The notes: generated by a model from the sequence alone, not told the origin. A DNA stretch of 64,000 nt from Pseudidiomarina salinarum (GCF_000753715.1 NZ_JPER01000002.1:80290-144289), one strand, 5' to 3'. Positions 8,298 to 17,768 are shown, counted from the stretch's first letter. Numbers and translations are program-made.

Positions 8298-10925
8298 ATG
8301 CGACCCTTATTTTTACGTATGCTCAGCGTGGTTGCGGTAGCTTTCATGCTACCCGCGCAAGCCACCACTCTTACCGATTATTTGCCGGACGATGTCACTT
8401 ATGACCCGGATGTTCCTACTCCTGCCGAGGTACTTGGCTACGAAGTAGGTGAATGGCATGTACGCCATGATCAACTGGTGCGTTATATGGAAGTACTGGC
8501 TGATCATTCTGATCGCTTTACGATCGAGTACACCGGCCGTACCCATGAACAACGCCCGCTGGTGCTGCTGACCATTACCGCGCCAGAAAATCACGGCAAC
8601 ATTGACCAGCTGCGCGACGCGCATATGGCAATTGCGGATCCAAACCGTAAAGGCGATCCGGCCACCGCCCCGCTGGTGCTCTATATGGGCTATAGTATCC
8701 ATGGTGATGAACCAAGCGGCAGTAATGCGTCGCTGCTTTATGCTTACTATCTGGCCGCAGCGCAGGGCGAGAAAATTGAGCAGGTATTAAAAGACACCAT
8801 CATCCTGCTTGACCCCAGCCTGAACCCTGACGGCCTGGCGCGCTTTGCGCAGTGGGTAAACCAGCATAAGAGTGAAAATCTGGTCGCCGATACCCAGCAC
8901 CGTGAACATGTACAAGGCACGCCACGCGGCCGGGTCAACCACTACTGGTTCGACTTAAACCGTGACTGGTTATTACTACAACACCCTGAATCACGCGCGC
9001 GTATCGCGAACTTCCAGAAATGGAAACCAAACGTACTGACCGATTTCCATGAAATGGGTACCGACAGCACCTTCTTCTTTCAACCGGGCATTCCTACCCG
9101 CCGCAATCCCTTCACGCCAAAAGAGAACGTTGAACTGACGGCGGAGCTGGCGGATCATCACGCTGCGGCACTGGATGAGCAAGGCCATCTTTACTTTACT
9201 GAAGAAGCCTTCGACGATTTCTATGTCGGCAAAGGCTCAACCTATCCTGACGTACAGGGTGCCATAGGTATTCTGTTTGAGCAGGCTTCCAGCCGCGGCC
9301 ATGCGCAGGATTCAATCAATGGCGTGGTCGAATTTCCGTTTACCATCCAGAACCAGCTGACGACCTCGCTGACCACTATGTATGGTGCGCACCAGAATAA
9401 GGCACTGTTCCTGGATTACCAGCAGCGCTTTTATGACAACGCCCTGGCCGAATCAACCAAAGCCGGTTTTCGTGGTTACCTGATCGGCGATGAGACTGAT
9501 CCGGTGCGCCTCAACGGCATGCTGGAAATTCTTTCTCAGCATGGCATTAAGGCTTATGCGCTGAACGAAAGCGTGAAAATCGATAATGTGGTTTACCGTG
9601 CCGGCAGCAGCTATTACGTGCCGGTCGAGCAGCCGCAGTATCGCCTGATCCGGGCAATTTTCAGCACCCGTCAGAGCTTTGAAGATAACACCTTCTATGA
9701 CGTTTCTGGCTGGACCCTGCCAATGGCATTCAACCTGAACTTTACCGAGTTCAAGAGCCGTCGGATCAACATCGCTGATAGCGCCTGGCAGCCAGTCGTC
9801 GATAAAGAAGTGACGCTGACCGACAACGCCTATGCCTACGCATTTGAATGGCATGGCTACCTGGCGCCGCGCGCCTTGCAGGAACTGCTGGAAGCCGGCG
9901 TCCATGTACGCCAGGCGGATAAATCGTTCACGGCCAAAACCGCTAACGGCACCCACGAGTTCACCCAGGGCAGCGTCGTGGTTACCCGCGCTTATCAGAA
10001 GCATGACTGGGCCAAGGTGCAGCAGCAGGTCGCTGATGTGGCAGCCCGCAACGAGCTTGCCGTGCACAGCATTAGCAGTGGTCTGACGCCGCAGGGTATT
10101 GACCTGGGTAGCCGCAATCTCCGTCCGGTCGATCCCGTGAATGTGATGATGCTGGTTGGTAATGGCGCCAGCATGTATGAAAACGGCGAAGCCTGGTACT
10201 ACCTGGACCGCCACGTTGGCATTCCGCTATCCATGGTCGACACGGATCGCTTCAGCCGCATCGATCTGGATCGCTACACCCACATCATTATGGTCGATGG
10301 CAGCTTCCGTCCGCTGAGCAAAACCGATACCGAACGCCTGCAGCGCTGGGTTCGCAAAGGCGGCGTGGTTATCGGTCAGAAAGATGGCGCCCGCTGGTTA
10401 AGCAAAAACAACTTGCTGTCTGCTGAGTTTGTCGAAAAAGACGTATTCGACAAGGCCTTCCAGGTTAGCGACGAGCGTTTCGTGGACATGGACGACTATC
10501 ATGGCCGCCGCCGTCTGGCAGGCGCCATTGTTGGCCTTGAACTGGACACCAGCCATCCGCTGGCGTTTGGTTTCCCACGGGCGAAACTGCCTATTTTCAA
10601 AGACTCGCTGACGGCCATGAACGTGCCTGATAAGAAGTTCATTACCGCGGCACGTTACCTGGAAGAACCACTGCTTAGCGGCTATGCCGCTAAAGAGAAC
10701 CGTGAAGTACTGTCCGGCAAAGCCGCCATCGTTGCGCATCGCGTTGGTCAGGGCCGGGTTATTGCCTTTAGCGATAACGTGAACTTCCGGGCCTTCTTCT
10801 GGGGTAGCGCCAAGCTGCTGAGTAACGCCATCTTTATGGCGCCGGCTATTACCCCAACCGGTAATGCCGACGAAGATGCTGCCGCCGCTGCGGAAGAAGC
10901 AGCCGAGGCAGCGCACGCTCACTAG
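8298..10925 (+). CDS. Secreted M14 family zinc carboxypeptidase
   Basis: This 875-residue protein has a signal peptide (residues 1-22) and an N-terminal M14 peptidase domain. Zinc ligands are visible as HGDE (H135, E138) and TDFHEMG (H251), and the probable catalytic Glu is E328 in GILFEQASS. The long C-terminal half (about 380-850) is unrecognised but has the look of a glutamine-amidotransferase-like fold (VIGQKDGARWL). The tail is rich in Ala and Glu. It probably digests external peptides for nutrition. AGGA lies seven bases before the ATG. The stop overlaps the convergent comF stop in the four bases CTAG. Confidence 0.88.
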   Translation: MRPLFLRMLSVVAVAFMLPAQATTLTDYLPDDVTYDPDVPTPAEVLGYEVGEWHVRHDQLVRYMEVLADHSDRFTIEYTGRTHEQRPLVLLTITAPENHGNIDQLRDAHMAIADPNRKGDPATAPLVLYMGYSIHGDEPSGSNASLLYAYYLAAAQGEKIEQVLKDTIILLDPSLNPDGLARFAQWVNQHKSENLVADTQHREHVQGTPRGRVNHYWFDLNRDWLLLQHPESRARIANFQKWKPNVLTDFHEMGTDSTFFFQPGIPTRRNPFTPKENVELTAELADHHAAALDEQGHLYFTEEAFDDFYVGKGSTYPDVQGAIGILFEQASSRGHAQDSINGVVEFPFTIQNQLTTSLTTMYGAHQNKALFLDYQQRFYDNALAESTKAGFRGYLIGDETDPVRLNGMLEILSQHGIKAYALNESVKIDNVVYRAGSSYYVPVEQPQYRLIRAIFSTRQSFEDNTFYDVSGWTLPMAFNLNFTEFKSRRINIADSAWQPVVDKEVTLTDNAYAYAFEWHGYLAPRALQELLEAGVHVRQADKSFTAKTANGTHEFTQGSVVVTRAYQKHDWAKVQQQVADVAARNELAVHSISSGLTPQGIDLGSRNLRPVDPVNVMMLVGNGASMYENGEAWYYLDRHVGIPLSMVDTDRFSRIDLDRYTHIIMVDGSFRPLSKTDTERLQRWVRKGGVVIGQKDGARWLSKNNLLSAEFVEKDVFDKAFQVSDERFVDMDDYHGRRRLAGAIVGLELDTSHPLAFGFPRAKLPIFKDSLTAMNVPDKKFITAARYLEEPLLSGYAAKENREVLSGKAAIVAHRVGQGRVIAFSDNVNFRAFFWGSAKLLSNAIFMAPAITPTGNADEDAAAAAEEAAEAAHAH

Positions 10926-11644
10926 GTTCGTCTGAAGTAAGTATCTGAAGTAAGCGGTTGATGTGGCTCAGTATAAGCGAGCGTCCAGGCATCAACCGCT
11001 TTTGCCCCCCGCTTTAATAATGCTTGTGCCGCCGCAGAAACCGACGCACCGGTAGTCAGTACATCATCCACCACAGCGATAGTTAAACCCGTTACATCCC
11101 GCGTACAATGCATACTGCTTAACATGTTGGTCCAGCGCTCTGTCGCCGATGACTGATGCTGGGCGGTTTTATCCTCGTGAAGCCGGCGTAGCAGGCCCGG
11201 GGCAAATGGTATCTGTAACAGCGGCTGCAACTCCTGGCCGAGCAGCCCCGCCTGATTGTAGCCACGTTCACACCAGCGTTTGTAGGTCAACGGCATCGCC
11301 ACAATGAGATCCGGCCAGGCCGCGGAGCGATCGCGATAGCAGTGCCGCACCTGGGCGGCCAGCAGCGGTGCCAACAAGCGCGCCAATTCCGGGCTACGGC
11401 GAAATTTAAAGCGGTGAACCAGTTGCTGCACCTCCGGCTGCCAGCTTAAGGCGGCGAACCAATGCCGGCCGCGGGCGAGTTCCGGCCGCTGACAACGCCA
11501 GCGCAGGCAGCCCGGCGGCAGGCGCGGTAAATCACGCAGGCAGACCATACAAAATCCGCCATGATCGCCCACGGCCATAGGCTGTCGGCAGATCCAGCAA
11601 TATCCCCAGGGTAACTTGGCAAGTGCCTTCCACACAGCTAACAT
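10922..11644 (-). CDS. gntX: ComF/GntX family phosphoribosyltransferase-like protein
   Basis: This 240-residue protein begins with a four-cysteine zinc site (C16, C19, C32, C35) and ends with a type I phosphoribosyltransferase domain containing the PRPP loop VVDDVLTTGAS near residue 200. Members include ComF, needed for DNA uptake in competent bacteria, and enterobacterial GntX, whose role is unclear. It sits divergently from bioH, as gntX does in E. coli. The frame carries Cys-rich and Trp-rich N-terminal segments typical of the family. Confidence 0.9.
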   Translation of the reverse strand: MLAVWKALAKLPWGYCWICRQPMAVGDHGGFCMVCLRDLPRLPPGCLRWRCQRPELARGRHWFAALSWQPEVQQLVHRFKFRRSPELARLLAPLLAAQVRHCYRDRSAAWPDLIVAMPLTYKRWCERGYNQAGLLGQELQPLLQIPFAPGLLRRLHEDKTAQHQSSATERWTNMLSSMHCTRDVTGLTIAVVDDVLTTGASVSAAAQALLKRGAKAVDAWTLAYTEPHQPLTSDTYFRRT

Positions 11645-11679
11645 AAGCTCCTCCTTGAGCAGTAATAGCAGAACGACTA

Positions 11680-12468
11680 ATGGTAACCTCTGTGTGGCAA
11701 AGCGTCAGCGGTGACGGAGCGGATATTGTTGTGCTCCATGGCTGGGGTTTGAATGCGAAAATCTGGACTCCGGTGGTACCGGCATTGTCTGAACTCGGCC
11801 GGCTGCACTGCCTGGATCTGCCTGGTTACGGCGAGTCGCCCTGGCCGGCAGACCTGCCGGTTACCTTCGACAATCTCTGTGAGCTGGTCAGCGCCGCTTT
11901 ACCTGAGCGGTGTCACCTGGTTGGCTGGTCGCTGGGTGGTCTGGTCGCCACCGCCATTGCCCTGAAGCAGCCGGAACGAGTCCGTTCACTGACGACCGTG
12001 GCCTCATCGCCGCACTTCCCTGAAACCGGCGACTGGCCAGGTATCGAGCCCCATATTCTGAATACCTTTGCCCGTCAGCTCAGCAGGGATTTCCGTCGTA
12101 CCGTCGAGCGTTTCCTGGCGTTGCAGTCGATGGGCAGCCCGCACGCCCGCGAGGACGTCCGCCAGATTAAAGAGTGGTTATTCAGCAAGCCGATGGCCGC
12201 TGTGGAAGTGTTAAACGCGGGGCTGGATATGCTGGCCGAAGTGGACTTACGGCCGCAGCTACAGCAGATCCAGATGCCTTTTCTGCGGATGTACGGGCGG
12301 CTTGACGCGCTGGTGCCCACCGCGGTGATTCCGCAGGTGGACGCGCTGGCGCCGCAGAGCCGATCGATAATTGCCGAGCGCTGCAGCCATGCGCCCTTTA
12401 TCAGCAATCCGCAGCAGTTTATCCGCGACTGGCAGGCCTTTTTTCACGACCTGCCCGAGCCACGCTGA
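11680..12468 (+). CDS. bioH: Pimeloyl-ACP methyl ester carboxylesterase BioH
   Basis: This 262-residue alpha/beta hydrolase has the oxyanion motif VLHGWGLN, the nucleophile S84 in VGWSLGG, D209 in GRLDALVP and H237 in CSHAPF. BioH removes the methyl group from pimeloyl-ACP methyl ester, the last step of pimeloyl-ACP synthesis for biotin. Its divergent pairing with comF/gntX is the conserved E. coli-like arrangement, which supports BioH over other hydrolases. The start at 11680 has only a weak ribosome-binding site. Confidence 0.92.
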   Translation: MVTSVWQSVSGDGADIVVLHGWGLNAKIWTPVVPALSELGRLHCLDLPGYGESPWPADLPVTFDNLCELVSAALPERCHLVGWSLGGLVATAIALKQPERVRSLTTVASSPHFPETGDWPGIEPHILNTFARQLSRDFRRTVERFLALQSMGSPHAREDVRQIKEWLFSKPMAAVEVLNAGLDMLAEVDLRPQLQQIQMPFLRMYGRLDALVPTAVIPQVDALAPQSRSIIAERCSHAPFISNPQQFIRDWQAFFHDLPEPR

Positions 12469-12471
12469 CCA

Positions 12472-13287
12472 CTATCTCTGACAAAAAGTGCAGTACACAG
12501 TGCTGCGCTGGCCCAGCCGGATCTCTTTGAGCCTGGCTTTACACTGCATGCACTGCTTGCCGCCCCGGCCATACACCATCAACTGCTGCTTGAAATAACC
12601 AGGCTGGCCGTCGGCCTGGGTAAAATCCTGCAAGGTGGTACCGCCCTGGCGGATGGCCTCGGCTAAAGTTGCTTTGATCACCGGCACCAGTTTTTCATAA
12701 CGCGCTTTGCTGACTTTCCCCGCCGCCCGTTTTGGATTGATTCCGGCTTTAAACAAAGCTTCGTTCGCATAGATATTACCCACGCCCACCACCACGTGAT
12801 TGTCCATCAGAAAGGTTTTAACGGCTTGTTGGCGTCCGCGCGAGGCATTGAACAGGTAATCTGAATCAAAGCCGTCAGTGAGCGGTTCAGGGCCTAATTC
12901 GGCCAATAACGGGTGCGCCTGTTGCGGATCCTCAGCGCTGTACAGCCAGCAGCCAAAGCGCCGGGGATCGTTGAATCGCAACACCTGGCCGGAATCCAGC
13001 ACCAGATCAATATGATCATGCTTTACCACGAGCGTGTCGGCCGGCACCACGCGAAGCTTGCCGGACATTCCCAGATGCACAATCAGATAGCCGCCGGTGG
13101 TCTGAATCAGCAGGTATTTTGCGCGGCGTTCAACCGCGATGATGGTTTCACCAACCACCGCCTGGGCAGCATCGGGTACTGGCCAGCGCAGACGCGCATC
13201 GCGCACAATCAGGCCGGTAATCCGCCGCTGCAGCAAATGCGGCTCAATACCACGGCGGCTGACTTCCACTTCTGGTAATTCGGGCAT
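12472..13287 (-). CDS. mutM: Formamidopyrimidine-DNA glycosylase
   Basis: This 271-residue base-excision enzyme removes 8-oxoguanine and formamidopyrimidines. It begins [13 protein letters not shown], where the processed N-terminal Pro is the nucleophile and the next Glu is catalytic. It ends with the four-Cys zinc finger CMQC...CTFC. K57-type catalytic lysine context is visible as RRAKYLL. In E. coli mutM is the last gene of the rpmB-rpmG-mutM unit; here an oppositely read oxygenase gene separates it from rpmG. Confidence 0.97.
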   Translation of the reverse strand: MPELPEVEVSRRGIEPHLLQRRITGLIVRDARLRWPVPDAAQAVVGETIIAVERRAKYLLIQTTGGYLIVHLGMSGKLRVVPADTLVVKHDHIDLVLDSGQVLRFNDPRRFGCWLYSAEDPQQAHPLLAELGPEPLTDGFDSDYLFNASRGRQQAVKTFLMDNHVVVGVGNIYANEALFKAGINPKRAAGKVSKARYEKLVPVIKATLAEAIRQGGTTLQDFTQADGQPGYFKQQLMVYGRGGKQCMQCKARLKEIRLGQRSTVYCTFCQR

Positions 13288-13297
13288 CGTTGTTCAC

Positions 13298-13326
13298 TTG
13301 TGTTTGTTGAAAATCTCACCTATATT
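13298..13326 (+). promoter_or_regulatory. Predicted sigma-70 promoter for the 2OG-Fe(II) oxygenase
   Basis: TTGTGT (13298-13303) and TATATT (13321-13326) are spaced by exactly 17 bases. A transcript starting near 13333 would exclude the GTG at 13300 as a start codon and favour the ATG at 13360. Confidence 0.55.
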
Positions 13327-13359
13327 CGCGGCGTTGGCAAAACGGGATCACCGAGTTTC

Positions 13360-14022
13360 ATGCACACTGCAGAATTATATTCCGACCTACCGGTACAGGC
13401 GTTTCAGACCCAGGCCATCGACATGGATCAGCTGGTTGAACACGGCTATGTGATTGTACCTAATTTCCTTGCCAGCGCCCAATGCAGCATTATCTTTGAT
13501 TATGCCCGCGAACTGCCTGCCGGTGCTTGGCAGCAGGCCGGTATTGGCCGGGCTGATCAATACACCACCAATACCGCCGTGCGCCAGGACAAGATCCGCT
13601 GGCTAAGTCCGGCACTTGCCGTTGAACGCGATTACCTGCAGATGATGGAGCACCTGCGGGAACTCATTAACCGTGAGCTGTTCATGGGTTTGTTCGATTA
13701 CGAATGCCATCTGGCCCACTACCCGCCAGGTTCGTTTTACCGCAAGCATCTGGACGCCTTCAAAGGGCGCAGCAACCGCATTCTTACCACGGTTTTCTAC
13801 CTGAACCCTGAATGGCAGGCCACTGATGGCGGCGAACTGGTCATTTATGGCGATCACGGCGAGGTACTTGAAACCGTATTACCGCAAGCCGGTAAACTAG
13901 TGCTGTTTTTAAGTGACAGGTTCGTTCATGAGGTGCTGCCCGGCCAGCGCGACCGCTTCAGCATTACCGGCTGGTACCGGCTTAACGCCAGTATCGGGGG
14001 CGTGATTGATCCCACCCGCTAG
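13360..14022 (+). CDS. 2-oxoglutarate/Fe(II)-dependent dioxygenase, prolyl-hydroxylase type
   Basis: This 220-residue protein has the double-stranded beta-helix iron site HLD (H130, D132) and H190 in RFVHEV. R199 in DRFSITGW would bind 2-oxoglutarate. The wording ILTTVFYLNPEW...GGELVIY matches the P4Hc-like bacterial family. These enzymes hydroxylate proteins or small substrates; E. coli has no close equivalent at this locus, and the target is unknown. The frame extends to a GTG at 13300, but the promoter in that stretch favours ATG 13360. It lies between mutM and rpmG on the opposite strand. Confidence 0.87.
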   Translation: MHTAELYSDLPVQAFQTQAIDMDQLVEHGYVIVPNFLASAQCSIIFDYARELPAGAWQQAGIGRADQYTTNTAVRQDKIRWLSPALAVERDYLQMMEHLRELINRELFMGLFDYECHLAHYPPGSFYRKHLDAFKGRSNRILTTVFYLNPEWQATDGGELVIYGDHGEVLETVLPQAGKLVLFLSDRFVHEVLPGQRDRFSITGWYRLNASIGGVIDPTR

Positions 14023-14047
14023 GCTGCGGGCGTGGTATTTCAGACAC

Positions 14048-14075
14048 AAAAAACCCGGCGCAGGCCGGGTTTTTT
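14048..14075. terminator. Bidirectional intrinsic terminator
   Basis: The stem CCCGGC (14054-14059) and GCCGGG (14064-14069) with loop GCAG is flanked by A-run and T-run on both sides. It ends the oxygenase transcript on the plus strand and the rpmB-rpmG transcript on the minus strand. Confidence 0.92.
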
Positions 14076-14099
14076 AATTCATGCTATGCCGCAAAAATC

Positions 14100-14255
14100 T
14101 TATTTGATTTTCGCTTCTTTGAACATCACGTGTTTCCGAACCACTGGATCGAATTTTTTGATTTCCATTTTTTCAGGCATAGTACGCTTGTTCTTGTCGG
14201 TAGTGTAGAAGAACCCAGTACCGGCAGAAGAGACTAAACGAATCTTATCGCGCAT
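14100..14255 (-). CDS. rpmG: 50S ribosomal protein L33
   Basis: This 51-residue protein reads [19 protein letters not shown] and ends [14 protein letters not shown], which is L33 of the large ribosomal subunit. It has no zinc-binding cysteines, so it is the cysteine-free type that does not depend on zinc. It lies 12 bases after rpmB and shares its promoter. The frame is too short for many gene finders. A bidirectional terminator follows. Confidence 0.97.
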   Translation of the reverse strand: MRDKIRLVSSAGTGFFYTTDKNKRTMPEKMEIKKFDPVVRKHVMFKEAKIK

Positions 14256-14267
14256 AGTTTAAATTCC

Positions 14268-14504
14268 TTACACTTTCTCGCCACGGCTGCGCAGATCCGC
14301 AAGCACCGAGTCGATACCGTTTTTATCAATAATGCGCATCGCTTTAGTAGTAATACGCAGCTTAACCCAACGCTTTTCTGATTCAACCCAGAAGCGGTGA
14401 GATTGCAGGTTCGGCAGGAAACGACGCTTGGTCGCGTTGTTTGCGTGAGAGCGGTTATTACCCGCTACCGGACGCTTTCCTGTAACTTGACATACTCGTG
14501 ACAT
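14268..14504 (-). CDS. rpmB: 50S ribosomal protein L28
   Basis: This 78-residue protein has the L28 landmarks [11 protein letters not shown] at the start, [19 protein letters not shown] in the middle and [15 protein letters not shown] near the end. It is the first gene of the rpmB-rpmG unit, with a very good sigma-70 promoter upstream. Confidence 0.98.
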   Translation of the reverse strand: MSRVCQVTGKRPVAGNNRSHANNATKRRFLPNLQSHRFWVESEKRWVKLRITTKAMRIIDKNGIDSVLADLRSRGEKV

Positions 14505-14577
14505 TGTTTTTACTCCAAAATTGCTTCAAGCTCGCCTGACGCCCATCGCGGCCTTGCGTTCAAATCCGAGGGCGCAT

Positions 14578-14606
14578 TTTATACAGCAAATCCGCCCGTC
14601 AATCAA
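14578..14606 (-). promoter_or_regulatory. Sigma-70 promoter of rpmB-rpmG
   Basis: On the minus strand TTGATT (14601-14606) and TATAAA (14578-14583) are separated by 17 bases. The site lies about 75 bases upstream of the rpmB start, leaving a leader long enough for regulation. Confidence 0.75.
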
Positions 14607-14726
14607 GTGATCGCGGCGATTTTTTGATCTTTTTGATCGTGTCTGTCTGTGTAAATATGCCGCGCTACTTTACTTGAAATACCGCCAATGTGCCAGTGAT
14701 TATCGCGGCACCGGTTAAAATAGTCT
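14607..14726. other. Non-coding gap upstream of the rpmB promoter
   Basis: Between the rpmB promoter and the radC stop I see T-rich runs with repeated TTTTTGATC words (14620-14640). There is no convincing gene and no stem strong enough to be called the radC terminator. Confidence 0.4.
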
Positions 14727-15404
14727 CTAGAGCAGCCCACGTTCGGCAAAGGATACCGGTTCGCCGGCGCCGATCACAAAATGATCCAGTAGTGCCACAT
14801 CGATCAATCCCAGCGCCCGCTTCAGTCGTTCCGTTACCCGCTGATCCGCCTGACTGGGTTCAGCGACGCCGGACGGATGGTTGTGGGCCAGTATCACGGC
14901 GGCCGCGTTATGCTGCATCACCAGTTTAATAATTTCGCGCGGATAGACCGGTGCCGCGTTGATAGTGCCGTGAAACAGCTCCACATATTTTAGCAGACGG
15001 TGCTGACTGTCGAGCAGCAACACCACAAACACTTCGCGCTGCTGATGCCGCAACTGGGCGGTGAGATAATCCCGCACCATCGCCGGCTGGGTAAAACCAT
15101 CCTCGCGCTGCAGCTGCCACGACAGATAGCGCCGGGATATTTCCATCACCACCTGCAGCTGCATTACCCGGGCTGGCCCTAAGCCGCGCTGGGCGAGCAG
15201 GTCCCGGGCGGGAGCTGAGAGCATACCGCCTATGCCCTTGAACGTTTGCAGCAGGTCACGGGAATAGGCAACCACATCCTTGCCCGGGATGCCTGTACCT
15301 AACAAAATCGCCAGTAGCTCCGCATCACTCAGATTGCTGACACCCAGCTCAGCCATTTTTTCGCGGGGCCGTTCCTGCACCGGCCAGTCTTTTACTGAAT
15401 CCAT
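14727..15404 (-). CDS. radC: RadC family JAB-domain protein
   Basis: This 225-residue protein has an N-terminal helix-hairpin-helix region and a C-terminal JAB1/MPN metalloprotease-like domain with the metal motif ILAHNHPSGVAEPSQAD. RadC was once tied to DNA repair, but its real activity is not settled. It sits between rpmB and coaBC as in E. coli. A ribosome-binding GGAGGG lies upstream of MDSVKDWP. It reads in the same direction as the small lipoprotein gene behind it, from which it is separated by a terminator. Confidence 0.93.
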   Translation of the reverse strand: MDSVKDWPVQERPREKMAELGVSNLSDAELLAILLGTGIPGKDVVAYSRDLLQTFKGIGGMLSAPARDLLAQRGLGPARVMQLQVVMEISRRYLSWQLQREDGFTQPAMVRDYLTAQLRHQQREVFVVLLLDSQHRLLKYVELFHGTINAAPVYPREIIKLVMQHNAAAVILAHNHPSGVAEPSQADQRVTERLKRALGLIDVALLDHFVIGAGEPVSFAERGLL

Positions 15405-15430
15405 GAAAACCCTCCGTGGTTTTTACAATA

Positions 15431-15455
15431 AAAAAGCCACCTGCTGGTGGCTTTT
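15431..15455 (-). terminator. Intrinsic terminator of the small lipoprotein gene
   Basis: Stem GCCACC (15436-15441) and GGTGGC (15446-15451) with a four-base loop is flanked by A/T runs. On the minus strand it is followed by six T residues. It separates the lipoprotein gene (15483-15752) from radC. Confidence 0.85.
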
Positions 15456-15482
15456 CAGAGCACTCGCAGATCCACGAGTTTA

Positions 15483-15752
15483 CTAATTTCCGGTAGGGCC
15501 TGTCATGCCGCTTCGCTGGTAAGCTTCGACGAATCCCCGGCCATCTTCCCGATCATTTTCAATATCTGCAGTCGACCGGCAAATACGTTTTTTAAAGTTG
15601 GTGCCCACTACATGCTCATTACTGCATATATGAGTCACTTCGCCCTCATCATTCACAATACGTGTATAGCCACTGCCAATGTCTTCCTCTGACGTGTTCG
15701 CACACCCGGCAATCAATAATGCGCCGCAGGCTGCTAATAATAATTGCTTCAT
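15483..15752 (-). CDS. Small lipoprotein, unknown function
   Basis: This 89-residue protein begins MKQLLLAACGALLIAGCANTS, a lipoprotein signal with lipobox LIAGC and Cys 17 as the lipidation site. The mature part is short and hydrophilic, with two further cysteines (HICSNEH and RICRSTA) that could form a disulfide. The phrase THICSNEHVVGTNFKKRICRS resembles small proteins seen in several marine gammaproteobacteria, but I cannot name a family. AGGA lies six bases before the ATG. It is a single-gene unit ending at its own terminator. Confidence 0.8.
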   Translation of the reverse strand: MKQLLLAACGALLIAGCANTSEEDIGSGYTRIVNDEGEVTHICSNEHVVGTNFKKRICRSTADIENDREDGRGFVEAYQRSGMTGPTGN

Positions 15753-15896
15753 TTCTTATCCTTAATGTTGATTTTACGCCCCTACATTAGAACAGTTTTC
15801 AGGTACAGGCTATAGCCAGTTTGTAACAATTTATACACTCGCCAAGGGCGGCCTGCCTATGCTATGGTTAGCGCAACTAAAAGGTAAGGACTCACT

Positions 15897-17153
15897 ATGA
15901 CTGCAAGCCCTGATATGCCGCTATCCGGACGCAAGATACTGGTCGGGATCAGTGGTGGCATCGCCGCTTATAAAATACCTGATCTGGTGCGCCGGCTGCG
16001 CGATTATGGCGCCACGGTGCGGGTGGTAATGACCCATGGAGCCAAAGCCTTTATCACACCACTTACTTTACAGGCGGTGTCGGGGCATGCAGTACATGAC
16101 GATTTGCTGGATCCTGATGCCGAAGCCGCCATGGGTCATATTGAACTGGCCAAATGGGCTGATCTGATTGTAATTGCCCCGGCGTCAGCGAGCATTCTGG
16201 CGCGGCTAGCCCACGGCCTTGCGGACGACCTGCTCAGTACCCTGTGCCTGGCCACTCCGGCCCCCATCGCAGTAGCGCCTGCCATGAACCAGCAGATGTG
16301 GGCGGCAGCCGCAGTCCAGGACAATATCGCCACCCTGAGCCGCCGGGGCGTTCATATTATAGCCCCCGCCAGCGGTGCCCAGGCCTGCGGTGATGTGGGT
16401 GCCGGCCGCATGCCAGAGCCGCTCGATCTGCGTGAGCAGATTTGCCAGTTACTCAGTCCGGCTGAAGGGGTGCTGCAGGGAAAGCACGTGCTGATCACCG
16501 CCGGCCCCACCCGCGAAGCCGTTGACCCGGTGCGTTACGTCAGCAACCATAGTTCCGGCAAAATGGGCTTTGCGCTAGCCGCAGTTGCGCAGCAGATGGG
16601 CGCGGAGGTGACGCTGATTGCTGGTCCCTGCCATTTACCTACGCCGCCGCAAGTGAAGCGCATTGATGTCGAGTCGGCCGAACAGATGCTGAAGGCCGTG
16701 CAGGATCGTGTAACGGCCGCTGATTTCTTTATCGCCTGTGCCGCCGTGGCCGACTACCGCCCCACTGCCGTCGCCGACAGCAAAATCAAAAAATCAGCCA
16801 GCAGCATGACCCTGGAGCTGGTGCGTAATCCGGATATTCTTGCCACAGTGGCAAGTAGCAGCAAGCCGCCGTTCACCGTTGGCTTCGCCGCAGAAACTCA
16901 TGCCGTCGCGGACTACGCGCAGGACAAACTCAAACGCAAACGGCTGGCGATGATTGCTGCCAATGATGTCAGCGACACCAGCATCGGCTTTAACAGTGAT
17001 GAAAATGCCATCAGCCTCTTCTGGCTGGACAGCCAGCAGCAACTGCAGAGCAAGCCCCTGGACAAAGCCAGCAAGCAGCAGATTGCCCGCGGCATTCTGG
17101 AGCAGGCCGCCCGGCTGCATACCAGCAACGACTACAGCATCGCTACAGACTAA
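15897..17153 (+). CDS. coaBC: Bifunctional phosphopantothenoylcysteine decarboxylase/synthetase
   Basis: This 418-residue enzyme carries out two steps of coenzyme A synthesis. The N-terminal flavoprotein decarboxylase CoaC (about 1-190) shows ISGGIAAYK and APAMNQQMW. The C-terminal synthetase CoaB (about 195-405) shows [24 protein letters not shown] and the AAVADYRP...KIKK region. In E. coli dut follows directly, but here slmA is next after only 27 bp. Confidence 0.97.
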   Translation: MTASPDMPLSGRKILVGISGGIAAYKIPDLVRRLRDYGATVRVVMTHGAKAFITPLTLQAVSGHAVHDDLLDPDAEAAMGHIELAKWADLIVIAPASASILARLAHGLADDLLSTLCLATPAPIAVAPAMNQQMWAAAAVQDNIATLSRRGVHIIAPASGAQACGDVGAGRMPEPLDLREQICQLLSPAEGVLQGKHVLITAGPTREAVDPVRYVSNHSSGKMGFALAAVAQQMGAEVTLIAGPCHLPTPPQVKRIDVESAEQMLKAVQDRVTAADFFIACAAVADYRPTAVADSKIKKSASSMTLELVRNPDILATVASSSKPPFTVGFAAETHAVADYAQDKLKRKRLAMIAANDVSDTSIGFNSDENAISLFWLDSQQQLQSKPLDKASKQQIARGILEQAARLHTSNDYSIATD

Positions 17154-17180
17154 CCTGACGAAAAACTGAGACCTATAACT

Positions 17181-17768
17181 ATGACCACCAAAAAACCGAA
17201 CCGCAAAGAGCAGATCCTCGGTACCCTGGCCGCCATGCTGGAAACCAGCCCGGGCCAGCGTATCACTACCGCCCGGCTGGCGGCTGAAATGGGTGTGTCG
17301 GAAGCGGCACTGTACCGGCACTTCCCGTCTAAAGCCCGGATGTTTGAAGGACTGATCGAGTTCACCGAGGACGCGGTGCTGTCGCGGATCAATCAGGTGC
17401 TTGAAGTGGAGAAAGACACCCTGGTGCGCTGCGAGATGATATTGCGCGTGGTGCTGACCTTTGTCGAACGCAATCCTGGCATCACCCGGGTACTGACCGG
17501 CGATGCGCTGATGGGTGAACATGATCGGCTACGGGCCCGGGTGCTGGGTATCTTTGAGAAAATTGAAGCCAATCTGAAGCAAGCTATCCGCGAGCGCCGG
17601 TTGCGCGAGAATGTACAAACCCGGATAGACGAAGGGGTACTGGCGAACCTGCTTATGGCTTATGCCGATGGCAAGATCGCGCAGTTTGTCCGCTCAGAAT
17701 TCAAGCGTGCGCCAACCGAGCACTTTGACGAGCAGTGGCAAACGATGGCGCAGCAGTTACTGAGTTAA
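17181..17768 (+). CDS. slmA: Nucleoid occlusion factor SlmA
   Basis: This 195-residue TetR-fold protein has an N-terminal helix-turn-helix (about 28-52, [24 protein letters not shown]). It contains SlmA-specific phrases [14 protein letters not shown] and [17 protein letters not shown]. SlmA binds chromosome sites and blocks FtsZ ring assembly over unsegregated DNA. It probably shares a transcript with coaBC. Its stop abuts the convergent gpsA stop with no spacer. Confidence 0.95.
   Translation: MTTKKPNRKEQILGTLAAMLETSPGQRITTARLAAEMGVSEAALYRHFPSKARMFEGLIEFTEDAVLSRINQVLEVEKDTLVRCEMILRVVLTFVERNPGITRVLTGDALMGEHDRLRARVLGIFEKIEANLKQAIRERRLRENVQTRIDEGVLANLLMAYADGKIAQFVRSEFKRAPTEHFDEQWQTMAQQLLS

Noticed and set aside
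9453..10214. Long open frame antisense to the M14 peptidase
   Set aside because: No family features or ribosome-binding site; explained by codon bias of the real gene. The same holds for antisense frames at 41692-42657 and 16794-17522.
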